Shown here: positions 42,561-51,542 of the stretch, in pieces
How positions within the stretch are numbered: position 1 is the stretch's first letter
How the letters are laid out: the number at the start of each line of letters is the position of its first letter
Source of the DNA: Neobacillus drentensis NBRC 102427
GTDB taxonomy: Bacteria; Bacillota; Bacilli; Bacillales; Cytobacillaceae
Assembly (NCBI RefSeq): GCF_001591445.1
Contig: NZ_BCUX01000005.1
Span: 62,001 to 126,000, forward strand
DNA length: 64,000 nt
Direction of reading: 5' to 3'
Program-made: the position numbers and the translations under genes
The notes under the pieces: model-generated
What the model was told of the DNA's origin: nothing
Database searches by the model: none
The model's input: only the letters and a program-made list of their open reading frames with translations

Positions 42561-42587
42561 TAAAAAAGACCGAGACTAAGCTCGATC
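42561..42587 (-). terminator. Terminator of the 115-residue gene
   Basis: Stem GATCGAG/CTCGGTC with TTTTTTA on the minus strand, overlapping the stop codon. Confidence 0.7.
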
Positions 42588-42933
42588 ATTGATTAATCAT
42601 AGCAATTATTTTATCAAAATCTTGATATCCCCATTTTGGGAGTCCCTCTTTATCAATTTTCATCATGCCGATTTTCTCTAACTTCTTAATTGTGCGTAAA
42701 ACTTCACTTAATGTAGGTTGAAAAGTTTGAGTTGGTCCTTGAATCTTGTTCTTCTTAATAAAAGATTTTACGTTTCTCATAAAGATTTTTGTATTTCCTG
42801 TTATATATGTTTCGGCTCGTGAATTTGTTCCAACTTGAAGTAATAGGTGCATAATTCCTTCTTCTCTCTCATTAAGTTGTGACATCCAATTTTCACCTAA
42901 AGTATTAAGTTTAGCAGACATTTGTTTTTCCAT
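42586..42933 (-). CDS. Winged-helix-like island protein (115 residues)
   Basis: No family named. The C-terminal 60 residues (TFQPTLSEVLRTIKKLEKIGMMKIDKEGLPKWGY) look like a winged helix, so it may bind DNA as the island's regulator. ATG with GGAGGTTATACAT upstream and island promoter D before it. Lies beside the recombinase gene. Confidence 0.6.
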   Translation of the reverse strand: MEKQMSAKLNTLGENWMSQLNEREEGIMHLLLQVGTNSRAETYITGNTKIFMRNVKSFIKKNKIQGPTQTFQPTLSEVLRTIKKLEKIGMMKIDKEGLPKWGYQDFDKIIAMINQ

Positions 42934-42972
42934 ATGTATAACCTCCGTAAATTATTTTTTTCTTACGAGGGT

Positions 42973-43000
42973 AGTATATGGTCTTTATAACGAACGTAAA
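42973..43000 (-). promoter_or_regulatory. Island promoter D
   Basis: Minus strand TTTACG, 16-bp spacer, TATACT; 40 bases before the gene start. The spacer differs from those of promoters A-C. Confidence 0.6.
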
Positions 43001-43035
43001 GCAAAATCATAAATTTTTTTCATTTTAAGGTAAAA

Positions 43036-43067
43036 AAAGAGAGATAATAATTTAATATTATCCCTCA
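43036..43067 (-). terminator. Terminator of the recombinase gene
   Basis: Stem GAGGGATAATA/TATTATCTCTC with TTTTTTT on the minus strand. Confidence 0.7.
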
Positions 43068-43111
43068 AATCATATTTAACCACGCTCATTCTGTGACCTT
43101 GTTGAGCTGTC

Positions 43112-44587
43112 CTAAAGCCATGCAATTTCTATTGTGACTTCTTGTTCTTCCCCATTTCTTGTATTATGATTTGCAATCGCATTTGAAGAAAAATGTATCT
43201 TTTTTATGAATGTTTTTAAGAAAGTATTGCAGTCTTCTGGTTCAAGCTCATCTAGCTTATCTAATGTTTGAATGTTATATTCTAATCTCTCTTGTTCTTC
43301 ATCAGTGTTGCTTAAGTTTTCTCGTTGAATTTCAATAAGCTCAATTTGTTGTAGAATTTGTTTGATTTGCTCACCATTTTCTTCTTTCATTTCAACAAAC
43401 TCTGTTTTGCTTATTTCTCCATCCATTCTCATTTCTTTTAAGTTCCTCTCTCTTCTTTCAAACTTTTCTAATTGCTTTACTAATGATTCTCGTTGAATTG
43501 AAAATTGATTTTCTACATCAGTTGTATCTAATGATTTCAACTTTTGAAGAGCTGTCTCAAATTCTTCTTTCCTCCTTTTTACCTTTTGCAATACATAATC
43601 CTCAACTGGAAGATACTTGTGTCCTCTGTCTTTACATGTATTATTACTTATTTTGTAACTACAACTTTTTATAAAGTCTTGTTTACCGTCATATTGAATG
43701 TATCTCTTTCTTCCACAGCAATTACAATAAATTAGATTTTGAAGCCTTCTATTCGCTTTCTTTTTATCAAAGAACTTTTTATCTTTGTTCTCTTCTAAAA
43801 TCTTTTGTACTTCTAACCATTGTTGTTTTGGAATAATTGCCTCATGAGCATCTTCGACGAATACTTCATCAACTATTCTGTTATTGACTCGTCTACAAGC
43901 TTGTACAACCCCACGATACACAACATTTTTTCTAGCAGAAGAAATATGAGAAGTTGTTAGTACTTTTCCGCTTCTACTTCTCCAACCTAATGTATCTAAT
44001 TGTCTGGCTATTTCATTTGCACTAACTCGTTCTAGTGTCTTTTGAAAGATATGTCTAATTATTTTTGCTTCTTCTTCAACTATAATAAGTCTTTGATTTT
44101 TGTCTTTTTCATATCCTAATGGGGCTTTGTTACTCATTGTCCAACGCCCTTGTTCTGCTGCAGCTAATCGTCCTCTTCCTAATCGCTTACGAATCTGTTT
44201 GTACTCAAAGTTTGCCATCATTGCTTGGAATGAGAAAAGCATCTCATTGCTTTCTTGTGACAAATCAATTGCACCAGATGGAGTTAATATTTTAACGTCA
44301 TTGAGAATCAACATCTGTTTAATTTGTTCAGCATAAGCATTTTCACGAGAAATTCGATCTATGTCCATAACAAGAAGATGATCATATTGGTCTAACTTAC
44401 TTAAAAGCAAATTCAATTGGGGTCTTTCAGTGTTTACACCACTTGATATTTCTTGGTAAAGGTCATAAGTTAATTTGTGTTGTTTAGCAAGTTTAATAAG
44501 AGCATTTCGGTGACTGTTTAGAATTTCATCAATATCTAACTCTTGCTCGTTTCTTGATAATCTGAGATAGATTGCGGCTAGTGCCAT
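43112..44587 (-). CDS. Large serine recombinase (integrase)
   Basis: 491 residues. N-terminal resolvase domain with catalytic Ser11 (AIYLRLSR) and DIDRISRENA; a recombinase domain (ANEIARQLDTLGWRSRSGKVLTTSHISSARKN); a zinc ribbon (CNCCG...C...C); a coiled coil near residues 345-440. This is the integrase layout of Bacillus phages and satellites. It starts 71 bases inside the right att site, as usual. ATG with AGGAGTG upstream. It should catalyse insertion into and excision from yodN. Confidence 0.93.
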   Translation of the reverse strand: MALAAIYLRLSRNEQELDIDEILNSHRNALIKLAKQHKLTYDLYQEISSGVNTERPQLNLLLSKLDQYDHLLVMDIDRISRENAYAEQIKQMLILNDVKILTPSGAIDLSQESNEMLFSFQAMMANFEYKQIRKRLGRGRLAAAEQGRWTMSNKAPLGYEKDKNQRLIIVEEEAKIIRHIFQKTLERVSANEIARQLDTLGWRSRSGKVLTTSHISSARKNVVYRGVVQACRRVNNRIVDEVFVEDAHEAIIPKQQWLEVQKILEENKDKKFFDKKKANRRLQNLIYCNCCGRKRYIQYDGKQDFIKSCSYKISNNTCKDRGHKYLPVEDYVLQKVKRRKEEFETALQKLKSLDTTDVENQFSIQRESLVKQLEKFERRERNLKEMRMDGEISKTEFVEMKEENGEQIKQILQQIELIEIQRENLSNTDEEQERLEYNIQTLDKLDELEPEDCNTFLKTFIKKIHFSSNAIANHNTRNGEEQEVTIEIAWL

Positions 44588-44741
44588 TTTGTATCACTCC
44601 TAGTGTAGGTATAAGAATGATAACATAATTTTTACCGAATAAAAATAGAATTTTAATATCTGTTATCTTGCCAACAGTTCCATAAATAGTAATCACGACC
44701 GTATCACCGATCTTATACTTCGGTTTTTTTCTATTTCCCAT
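44529..44741 (-). pseudogene. yodN: 5' part of yodN, cut off by the island
   Basis: Starts at an ATG with GGGAGG upstream and reads MGNRKKPKYKIGDTVVITIY then GTVGKITD up to the att core at 44658 (28 codons). Beyond it the frame runs 42 codons into island DNA and stops at 44529, overlapping the recombinase start. After excision the next codons would be VKWLDGKYVYEVNK from 30506, restoring YodN. Neighbour yozE is in its usual position. Confidence 0.82.
44658..44665. repeat. Right attachment core of the island (att)
   Basis: ATCTGTTA, identical to 30507-30514. Outside it lies yodN coding sequence; inside lies the recombinase leader. Confidence 0.75.
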
Positions 44742-44865
44742 TTCCTCCCATCCTCTCAATAATAAGTCGTGAATTTTGATTACAATAGTATATGCGCCGT
44801 TTAAATAAAAGCGCATGAGAATTGTAAAATGAAAAAATCGCCTCATTTCAGAGACGATTACCTTT

Positions 44866-45093
44866 TTATATTTTGCTTTCAGTTAGAATATATTGCTGCC
44901 ATGCTTCATCAAAAACTGACATTGATTCTAAATAATGACCATTCAATTCTAGATATGTACTTAACTCATGATAGTCCTCGGAGACTTTAGGAAAACTATG
45001 ATCTAAAAAGGCATGATTAGCAAAGACACTTATAGCATCCTTTGGGGCAGGATGCCTATATTTCATTAAAAAATGATAAAAAGATTTAATCAT
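44866..45093 (-). CDS. yozE: YozE, SAM-like fold protein
   Basis: 75 residues: KSFYHFLMKYRHPAPKDAISVFANHAFLDHSFPKVSEDYHELSTYLELNGHYLESMSVFDEAW is the YozE pattern. A small helical domain of unknown role, found next to yodN and yokU in Bacillus. ATG with AGAAAGGCG upstream. Confidence 0.9.
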   Translation of the reverse strand: MIKSFYHFLMKYRHPAPKDAISVFANHAFLDHSFPKVSEDYHELSTYLELNGHYLESMSVFDEAWQQYILTESKI

Positions 45094-45197
45094 AGATAAA
45101 CGCCTTTCTCATCCATATTTACTCGGATAGTATTTATATGGAATACTATAAAGGATACGAAAGAATGAGTCCAGAGTTTATCGATTCCGCCATTTTC

Positions 45198-45228
45198 AAA
45201 AGCAGCCTAACATCGTAGGCTGCTTTTA
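45198..45228. terminator. Terminator after yokU
   Basis: Stem GCAGCCT/AGGCTGC with T runs on both strands. Confidence 0.8.
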
Positions 45229-45513
45229 TTATGATGAAAAATCAAAATAATTTTTCTTTAATAACCTTGGAATAGCCATTAACTCTTCGAAGCTGACTAC
45301 TTTTCCAAGCGGTTTACAATCAATTAAATATAACTGATTCTCTATCTCTTTTACAATTGGTTCGCTTTGATAAATCATCCCACAATCAGGGCAGGAAAAG
45401 GTGGGAGTTTCACTGATTTCAATCGCTCGCGTCCCATCCGGGAGTTCCCAAAAAACTGAGCTTGTTATTCTTTCAACATTTTTGCTTTCACACCACTCAC
45501 ATAATATTTTCAA
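45229..45513 (-). CDS. yokU: YokU-family zinc-finger protein
   Basis: About 94 residues with two CxxC pairs (CEWC and CPDCG) and the conserved SFEELMAIPRLLKKNYFDFS end, as in YokU. The TTG at 45513 is preferred, six bases after GGAGGA; the GTG at 45519 sits against that site. It follows kamA closely and belongs to its operon. Function unknown. Confidence 0.85.
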   Translation of the reverse strand: MKILCEWCESKNVERITSSVFWELPDGTRAIEISETPTFSCPDCGMIYQSEPIVKEIENQLYLIDCKPLGKVVSFEELMAIPRLLKKNYFDFSS

Positions 45514-45524
45514 TGACACTCCTC

Positions 45525-46964
45525 CTAATCCTTCATCGTTTCGGCTGATGTGCCTTCGTTTGCAGGTTTCTGACCTACTACTTTCTTCTGCGTGAGTGCT
45601 TTAAATTTCTTATCCTTTAGCTCATCGCGTTTGCCACGCTTATCCTTTAATGTAGTATGTTCAGGGTCTTGGTTGAAATCTTTGCGACGATTTAGCCGAG
45701 TTAACCCTTCAGGAACAAGGTTAAAGTGTTGATCATTCATAATCCCTGAGATTCCTGTAAGCGACCTTTTCTTGTCCATATCAGGGTATACCTCTTGAAA
45801 ATAACCCTCCGCTCTTCCCGGAACATAATTTTCTGGTTCCGGATAAGAAGTAATGACCCCTTCAAAGTTTCGCAAGACTACTTTTCCCGGACTTTGCGAG
45901 ATGAGGTAATTCGGCTGTAGAGCAATTTTACCGCCGCCACCAGGTGCATCGACGACAAAGGTCGGAACCGCATAACCTGAGGTATGTCCGCGAAGTCCCT
46001 CGATAATTTCCAATCCTTTTGAAACAGGGGCCCTAAAATGTCCAATTCCTTCGGATAAATCACATTGATAAATGTAATATGGTCGGACGCGGATTTTGAC
46101 AAGGTCATGCATGAGTTTTTTCATAATTGGCACACTGTCATTGATTCCTGCAAGAATAACCGACTGGTTACCAATCGGAACACCAGCATTGGCAAGCATT
46201 TCGCAGGCCCGTTTTGAGTCCTCAGTTATTTCAATTGAAGTATTAAAATGAGTATTCAGCCAGATTGGATGATATTTTTTCAAGATATTACAAAGGTTTT
46301 CAGTAATTCGCTGTGGGAATACAACAGGTGCCCTTGTCCCTATCCGAATAATTTCCACGTGGTCAATTTCCCGCAGGTTTTTAAGAATATATTCCAAAAT
46401 ATTATCATTAATCAGCAACCCGTCACCGCCTGAGATTAAAACATCTCTTACCTGAGGAGTTTGCCTAATATAGGAAATAGCTGCATCAAGCTGTTTTTTG
46501 GGAACCCCCATGCCAATTTGCCCTGAAAAACGCCGCCTTGTACAGTAGCGGCAATACATCGAACATTGATTGGTAACAAGGAAGAGAACACGGTCCGGAT
46601 AGCGGTGCGTTAACCCGGGGACGGGTGAATCCTCATCCTCATATAATGGGTCCTCAAGGTCATATTTTGTTTTATAAATCTCCTTCGATATAGGCACAGA
46701 CTGCATTCTGATTGGACAACGAGGATCGTCAGGGTTCATTAACGAAGCATAATAAGGTGTGATATTTAAGGGGATCGTTTTCGTTGATATTCTTACCCCC
46801 TCCTCTTCATCGGGTGTTAAATGTATCACCTTTTTTAAATCTTCTAAGGTCCGGATTGTATTGGTTAGCTGCCATAGCCAATCATTCCACTGCTCCGAAG
46901 TAACATCTTTCCAAAGCTCAATATCCTTCCAATGCCTTTTTGGTTTATATAAAAATTGCTTCAT
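45525..46964 (-). CDS. kamA: Lysine 2,3-aminomutase
   Basis: 479 residues, radical SAM enzyme. The 4Fe-4S site is Cys134, Cys138, Cys141 (CSMYCRYC), and the PLP lysine lies in PGGGGKIAL. It turns L-lysine into L-beta-lysine, the first step of lysine fermentation or of N-acetyl-beta-lysine synthesis with YodP. The C-terminal 60 residues are charged. ATG with GGGAGG upstream. Controlled by a sigma54 promoter and probably by the activator encoded just upstream. Confidence 0.95.
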   Translation of the reverse strand: MKQFLYKPKRHWKDIELWKDVTSEQWNDWLWQLTNTIRTLEDLKKVIHLTPDEEEGVRISTKTIPLNITPYYASLMNPDDPRCPIRMQSVPISKEIYKTKYDLEDPLYEDEDSPVPGLTHRYPDRVLFLVTNQCSMYCRYCTRRRFSGQIGMGVPKKQLDAAISYIRQTPQVRDVLISGGDGLLINDNILEYILKNLREIDHVEIIRIGTRAPVVFPQRITENLCNILKKYHPIWLNTHFNTSIEITEDSKRACEMLANAGVPIGNQSVILAGINDSVPIMKKLMHDLVKIRVRPYYIYQCDLSEGIGHFRAPVSKGLEIIEGLRGHTSGYAVPTFVVDAPGGGGKIALQPNYLISQSPGKVVLRNFEGVITSYPEPENYVPGRAEGYFQEVYPDMDKKRSLTGISGIMNDQHFNLVPEGLTRLNRRKDFNQDPEHTTLKDKRGKRDELKDKKFKALTQKKVVGQKPANEGTSAETMKD

Positions 46965-46999
46965 TGTAAATTCCTCCCATCTTGCTTCACTAAAATAAT

Positions 47000-47017
47000 A
47001 TGCAAGATGTGTGCCAA
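47000..47017 (-). promoter_or_regulatory. Sigma54 promoter of kamA
   Basis: Minus strand TTGGCAC-N5-TTGCAT, an exact -24/-12 match, 36 bases before the kamA start. It explains the sigma54 activator gene next to it. Confidence 0.88.
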
Positions 47018-47079
47018 TGTTATAAAATGGCTTAGAGGCTACTCTTTGATGAAATCTATGTTATTTTAGAACTTCTTTC

Positions 47080-47108
47080 AAAAAAAAAAGTGCCGAATCC
47101 TCGGCTGC
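47080..47108 (-). terminator. Terminator of the sigma54 activator gene
   Basis: Stem GCCGA/TCGGC with a ten-T run on the minus strand; separates the activator from kamA. Confidence 0.8.
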
Positions 47109-48509
47109 TTAGTCCACAATTTTTTTCATTTTATATTGTAAGGTTTGCCTGGGGATTTCTAAGAGCTTTGCTGCTTGGTTAATGTTCCCTTCTGATAAAT
47201 CAAGGGCATTGCTGATAAGCTTTTTCTCTAGTTCTTCGATATTTCTTCTTAACGATAGACTCTCGGTAGGATAACCATTACTTATGGCTGGCGATGTATC
47301 TGGAAGACATCGTAACATGCTTGGTAAATCTCCATACATTAGCTGCTCTCTTTCACAAACATTCATCATGTATTCAATCGTATGTTTAAGTTCCCTTACA
47401 TTACCAGGCCATTGATAATTGATAAGAAAAAGCTCAAGCTTCTTCTCATATCCGCTAATATTTTTAAAGAGTTTTTTATTAAAATCCTTCATAAAATGAT
47501 CTGTTAAATAAAGAATATCCTCTTTTCGATCTCTTAAGGGGATAAGTGAAAAGGAAAATACATTTAAACGATAGTAAAGGTCTGCACGAAGCGTTTGCTC
47601 TTGAAGGGCCTTGATTGGCATGACATTCATTGCCGCAATGACGCGCACATTCACAGAAATACTTTGCGAACTTCCGACCCTCCTCACCATTCCATCTTCC
47701 AATACCCGCAACAGCTTCGCTTGTAATTCAATTGGCATCGTATGTAATTCATCAAGGAATAGTGTTCCGCCATCGGCCAATTCAAATAAACCTTTGCGGT
47801 CCACTGCCCCTGTATAGCTTCCTTTGGCCGTGCCAAACAGGATACTTTCTAACAGTGTTTCAGGGATGGCAGCACAATTTTGTGCAATAAACGGTTCAGA
47901 TGAGCGGTAGGATTCATGATGAACTCCCTGAACAAATAGTTCTTTCCCTGTCCCGGACTCGCCGTATACGAGAATAGGGGAATCCGATTTTGCGAGCTTC
48001 TTAGCCTCGTCTTTCATGCTTTGAAAGGCTGTACTCCTCGTAAGCAAATCATTTAAAGTATAGTTAACTTGCTTCAATGCCTTCTTTTTACTGCTTTTAT
48101 TCAAACCTTTTTGTAGATCTAATAGTCGTTCTGCCAGCAGTTTCATCCGGGAATAATCTTTGGCAATTTCAACAGCACCAATGATTTCTTCCCCTAGAAA
48201 GATTGGCAGGGTTGTATTTATTGTATCAATTCTTGTCCCATGCAAATTCATATAAACCTGTGTTTGATTGTAAATCGGCTTTCCTGTTTTGATTACTTTC
48301 AGCAAGGTACTTGAGTCTTCCGTTAGGGAGGGAAATGCGTCAATTAAAAACTTTCCCTGCACTTCCTTCACATCCATCCCATCGTGCTTTGCTGCTACTT
48401 CATTATAAAAAATTGTTTTCCCTGCCGTGTTAACTACATGTATTCCTTCATCAATGCCTTTTAGAATAGCTGTCAGAACTTCTTGCGTTAAAGCGGTTAA
48501 CTGAACCAT
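47109..48509 (-). CDS. kamR: Sigma54-dependent activator of the kamA locus, KamR-like
   Basis: 466 residues: PAS domain (about 1-120), AAA+ domain with Walker A GESGTGKE, sigma54-contact loop GSYTGA (GAFTGA variant) and LFLDELH, and a Fis-type HTH at the end (NINQAAKLLEIPRQTLQYKMKK). The PAS domain would sense a ligand, perhaps lysine-derived. Adjacent to the kamA -24/-12 promoter. The name kamR is used for such regulators in B. thuringiensis as I recall. Confidence 0.86.
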   Translation of the reverse strand: MVQLTALTQEVLTAILKGIDEGIHVVNTAGKTIFYNEVAAKHDGMDVKEVQGKFLIDAFPSLTEDSSTLLKVIKTGKPIYNQTQVYMNLHGTRIDTINTTLPIFLGEEIIGAVEIAKDYSRMKLLAERLLDLQKGLNKSSKKKALKQVNYTLNDLLTRSTAFQSMKDEAKKLAKSDSPILVYGESGTGKELFVQGVHHESYRSSEPFIAQNCAAIPETLLESILFGTAKGSYTGAVDRKGLFELADGGTLFLDELHTMPIELQAKLLRVLEDGMVRRVGSSQSISVNVRVIAAMNVMPIKALQEQTLRADLYYRLNVFSFSLIPLRDRKEDILYLTDHFMKDFNKKLFKNISGYEKKLELFLINYQWPGNVRELKHTIEYMMNVCEREQLMYGDLPSMLRCLPDTSPAISNGYPTESLSLRRNIEELEKKLISNALDLSEGNINQAAKLLEIPRQTLQYKMKKIVD

Positions 48510-48574
48510 TTCTTCACCTGCCCTTCATTGACATCTTACAAGGTGCCGAAAAACTGGCACGGTAAGCCGAAATT

Positions 48575-49429
48575 TTAGCAGTTTGCCAGATTCTTTACCC
48601 ACAAATTCATATTTTCAAGCTTGTCATAAATGTAGCAATTGTTCATCAGCCTGCCCCGATACGAATAGCCCAGTTGAAATAAAACAGCATTCATTCCAAA
48701 GGATAAAGACCTGGCAATGGAATAGGCACAAAAGATGCCCTTCCTTTTCAACTCAACTTCAAGTTCCTGAAGAATTATTTTCATTAACCCATATTTCCGA
48801 TGTTCCGTTAATGTCGCACAATCCGTTAATTCTGCATTTTTATAAAAAGAATGAACTTCGGCTGAAGCAGCACTAACGATTTTTCCTTGATGGAAAAAAG
48901 CGTAATATACGGTCCCATCCTTGATTGTCTTTTTTATATACTCTGAATCATGCAAAGGTGTTGGATAAATTTGAAACACTTGCCGGTACAGTGCCGCAAG
49001 TTCCACAGCGCAATTTTTGTCAACCTTTTTTAATTCATATTCCTTGGGTGGATAAGCTTTCTGAACCGAGGTATCTAATTGGTAGATACTATGGATCATT
49101 CCGTCTTCGGTCACCCAATGATCATTTTGCTTACGTTCCGCCGTGTAAAACTTTGAAAAAAAATGAGCATCTGAACCCAGAAAATAGCGATCGACTACTG
49201 CTTCCGGCTGAAAGCCTCTTTCTAAGAAATCAAGAAAATTTTCACTGCGGACCTTAACAATTAACTTTTCAGCCTTTTGTTTTGCAGCGAGCTCTTCAGA
49301 TCGCTCAATAAGCAATTTTGTATTCCCACGATAATCATCCACACGAATACGCTTATTAAATGGATCAAGATATATTTCGAGGAAATAGTTGGACTCCTCT
49401 AGAACAATAGTGGATGCGGTTTGGTTCAT
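48575..49429 (-). CDS. yodP: Beta-lysine N-acetyltransferase-like protein YodP
   Basis: About 284 residues with a C-terminal GNAT domain (ASAEVHSFYKNAELTDCATLTEHRKYGLMKIILQELE). YodP/AblB enzymes acetylate beta-lysine made by KamA. ATG at 49429 follows GGGGTGAATTCA. A strong terminator lies just upstream, so it may have its own promoter. Confidence 0.88.
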   Translation of the reverse strand: MNQTASTIVLEESNYFLEIYLDPFNKRIRVDDYRGNTKLLIERSEELAAKQKAEKLIVKVRSENFLDFLERGFQPEAVVDRYFLGSDAHFFSKFYTAERKQNDHWVTEDGMIHSIYQLDTSVQKAYPPKEYELKKVDKNCAVELAALYRQVFQIYPTPLHDSEYIKKTIKDGTVYYAFFHQGKIVSAASAEVHSFYKNAELTDCATLTEHRKYGLMKIILQELEVELKRKGIFCAYSIARSLSFGMNAVLFQLGYSYRGRLMNNCYIYDKLENMNLWVKNLANC

Positions 49430-49472
49430 TGAATTCACCCCAGCGTCTATCGATAATTTCTAGCATTCTGTG

Positions 49473-49505
49473 AAAAAATGTCTGGCCTAGATTAGCCAGA
49501 CATTT
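49473..49505 (-). terminator. Terminator between yodQ and yodP
   Basis: Stem AATGTCTGGC/GCCAGACATT with TTTTTT on the minus strand; splits the operon. Confidence 0.85.
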
Positions 49506-49577
49506 CCAATACACCATTCGAACACCTTAACAACATTATACCAATCTTTTGATCATAAATCGAAAAAATACCAATTA

Positions 49578-50846
49578 TTAATCTGCTACCTCACACCATT
49601 TTAATAAGGTCAGTGCAATGATCTCACTTGCAATAAACATATCTTCAAGGACTATATGCTCATTGGCATCATGTGCGGTTTCTGTAATCCCGGGTCCGAA
49701 AATAACAACGGGTGTATTACCAAGCGTAGAAAGGATACCGCCATCTGTTCCCCAAGGGCTTGCCTCGATGATAGGACGGTCACTCTTTACTTCTATAAAA
49801 CTCTTTGTTAATTCATTCATTAATGGATGGTCATTTTCAAGACTGCCTGGCAGCCACCTGCCGCCAAACCATTCTAATTTAAGCGGATTTTCCCTAAGCC
49901 ACTCATCTCCTTCACCAATTTCACTTAAACACTTATCCATCTCTAGCTGTGCTGATTGAATCGTTTCGTCCGGAGAAACTCCCATTCTCCCTTCAATAAT
50001 GGCGGTGTCAGGCACCGAAGAAGGCCATTCGCCGCTCGTAAGCTTTCCAATATTAATTGGTATCGGGATGGGGATTTTGTCAAAGAGAGGGTCTGTAATT
50101 CTGGCATTTCTATCTTTCTCTAATTGTTGTAAATTTTGAATGACTAATAGGGCTTTTTCAATGGCGCTTACACCTTTGTACCTTGTTCCACCGTGTGCCG
50201 CCTTACCTTTTACTATAATTCTGAACCACATCGATCCCTGTTGCTTTGGGAATATTTTCAAATTGGTTGGTTCTGGAATAATGGCCCCGTCTGCATGGTA
50301 ACCTCTAAGGACGGCTGCAAGGGTGCCAGCCCCGCCGCTTTCTTCTTCTATCACACTTTGAAAAATCACATCCCCTTTCAGTTGAATACCATTTGCTATT
50401 AATGACTCAATCGCCATTAGCAGCGCTGCGTTCCCACCCTTCATATCGGTGGCTCCTCTTCCATAAAGCTTGCCGCATTCTATGGTCCCGCTAAATGGGT
50501 CATGTTTCCAGCTTAATTCATCCCCAACTGGGACCACATCGATATGACCATTTAAAATCATCGATTTACCTCCTCCTGTACCCTTTAAAATGGCTACGAG
50601 GTTAGGATTCCCGCCGAAGCTTTGACGATCACAACAATAGGCAGGATGGGATTTTAATTCGTCACCACCGATTTCCCATATATCGAGAGTTAGGCCTAAC
50701 TGCCGACATTTTTCAATAATTATTGCTTGTGTACTGCTTTCGTTTCCGCGAGTACTATTTTCTCGGACAAGTATTTGTAACAATCTTGCTCCCCGCGCTC
50801 GATTCTCCTTTATCCATCGTTTTATGCGCATTTCATTAGTGTCCAA
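49578..50846 (-). CDS. yodQ: M20 family deacylase YodQ
   Basis: About 422 residues, ArgE/DapE-like zinc peptidase: GHIDVVPVGD and GRGATDMKGG supply the metal ligands and the EEESGG motif the catalytic Glu. In B. subtilis YodQ sits in the same lysine operon and probably removes an acyl group from a pathway intermediate. TTG at 50846, eight bases after GGAG, is preferred over the GTG at 50855. Confidence 0.87.
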   Translation of the reverse strand: MDTNEMRIKRWIKENRARGARLLQILVRENSTRGNESSTQAIIIEKCRQLGLTLDIWEIGGDELKSHPAYCCDRQSFGGNPNLVAILKGTGGGKSMILNGHIDVVPVGDELSWKHDPFSGTIECGKLYGRGATDMKGGNAALLMAIESLIANGIQLKGDVIFQSVIEEESGGAGTLAAVLRGYHADGAIIPEPTNLKIFPKQQGSMWFRIIVKGKAAHGGTRYKGVSAIEKALLVIQNLQQLEKDRNARITDPLFDKIPIPIPINIGKLTSGEWPSSVPDTAIIEGRMGVSPDETIQSAQLEMDKCLSEIGEGDEWLRENPLKLEWFGGRWLPGSLENDHPLMNELTKSFIEVKSDRPIIEASPWGTDGGILSTLGNTPVVIFGPGITETAHDANEHIVLEDMFIASEIIALTLLKWCEVAD

Positions 50847-50876
50847 ACGATTCACTCCTTTAAAAAATGATTCACC

Positions 50877-51542
50877 TTAGTACGGAATCATACGAACAGT
50901 TTCCCTTATTTTGAATTTACAGCCAGTTTTGTTAACAACATTTTCTAAACTATAAGGGGCAAACAATTCGGTTAATAGTAACCCTTCTTCGTTAACCGTG
51001 AAAACAGCTAAATCGGTGATAATTATATCGACACAGGCTGCTGAAGTTAATGGTAACGTACATGATTTGACAATTTTGGGCTTTCCTTGTTTATCGCAAT
51101 GATTCATGACAACAATGACTTTTTTAGCTTTTTGAGCGAGTTCCATCGCTCCGCCCATACCCGGGACCTTTTTTCCAGGGACGATCCAGTTAGCAAGATC
51201 GCCATTTTTACTTACCTGCAGTGACCCTAAAATCGTAATATCCACCCTGCCGCGGCGAATCATTCCAAACGAAATCGCACTATCACAGTAAGATCCACCC
51301 TTGTTCAGGGTAACTGGAAATCCTCCAGCATTACATAAATTTTCATCTTCTTCTCCCATACTTGGGCTTGGTCCCATACCAGTAATGCCGTTCTCGGCAT
51401 GAAACATTACCATAGTCTCTGTTGGCAAATGATTGGGAACGAGTGAGGGGATTCCAATCCCCAGGTTAACAACCATTCCCGTTTGAATTTCCTCTGCCGC
51501 TCTTTTAGCCATTTGATTCCGAATATCTACTGCCATGCCCAT
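50877..51542 (-). CDS. yodR: CoA-transferase subunit B, YodR
   Basis: 221 residues, class I CoA-transferase beta subunit with GIGIPSLVPNHLP and catalytic Glu in HAENGITGMGP. It pairs with YodS. ATG with GGGGGTG upstream; overlaps yodS by 16 bases. Probably activates a keto acid from lysine breakdown. Confidence 0.9.
   Translation of the reverse strand: MGMAVDIRNQMAKRAAEEIQTGMVVNLGIGIPSLVPNHLPTETMVMFHAENGITGMGPSPSMGEEDENLCNAGGFPVTLNKGGSYCDSAISFGMIRRGRVDITILGSLQVSKNGDLANWIVPGKKVPGMGGAMELAQKAKKVIVVMNHCDKQGKPKIVKSCTLPLTSAACVDIIITDLAVFTVNEEGLLLTELFAPYSLENVVNKTGCKFKIRETVRMIPY

Larger units (their letters stand above)
30507..44665. mobile_element. 14.1-kb satellite-like integrated island inserted in yodN
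   Basis: Bounded by an 8-bp repeat and by the two halves of yodN. It contains a large serine recombinase beside one end, a replication gene with iterons, a small terminase, a protease-capsid fusion, a tail tube protein, and conflict genes (ABC-3C, AbiTii, DUF2971). There are no genes for large terminase, portal, tape measure, tail fibre or lysis, so it should need a helper phage for packaging and release. It is visibly more AT-rich than the flanks. Confidence 0.85.

Noticed and set aside
43483-43735. Plus-strand frames of about 63 codons inside the recombinase gene
   Set aside because: Shadows of the recombinase coding sequence without ribosome sites.
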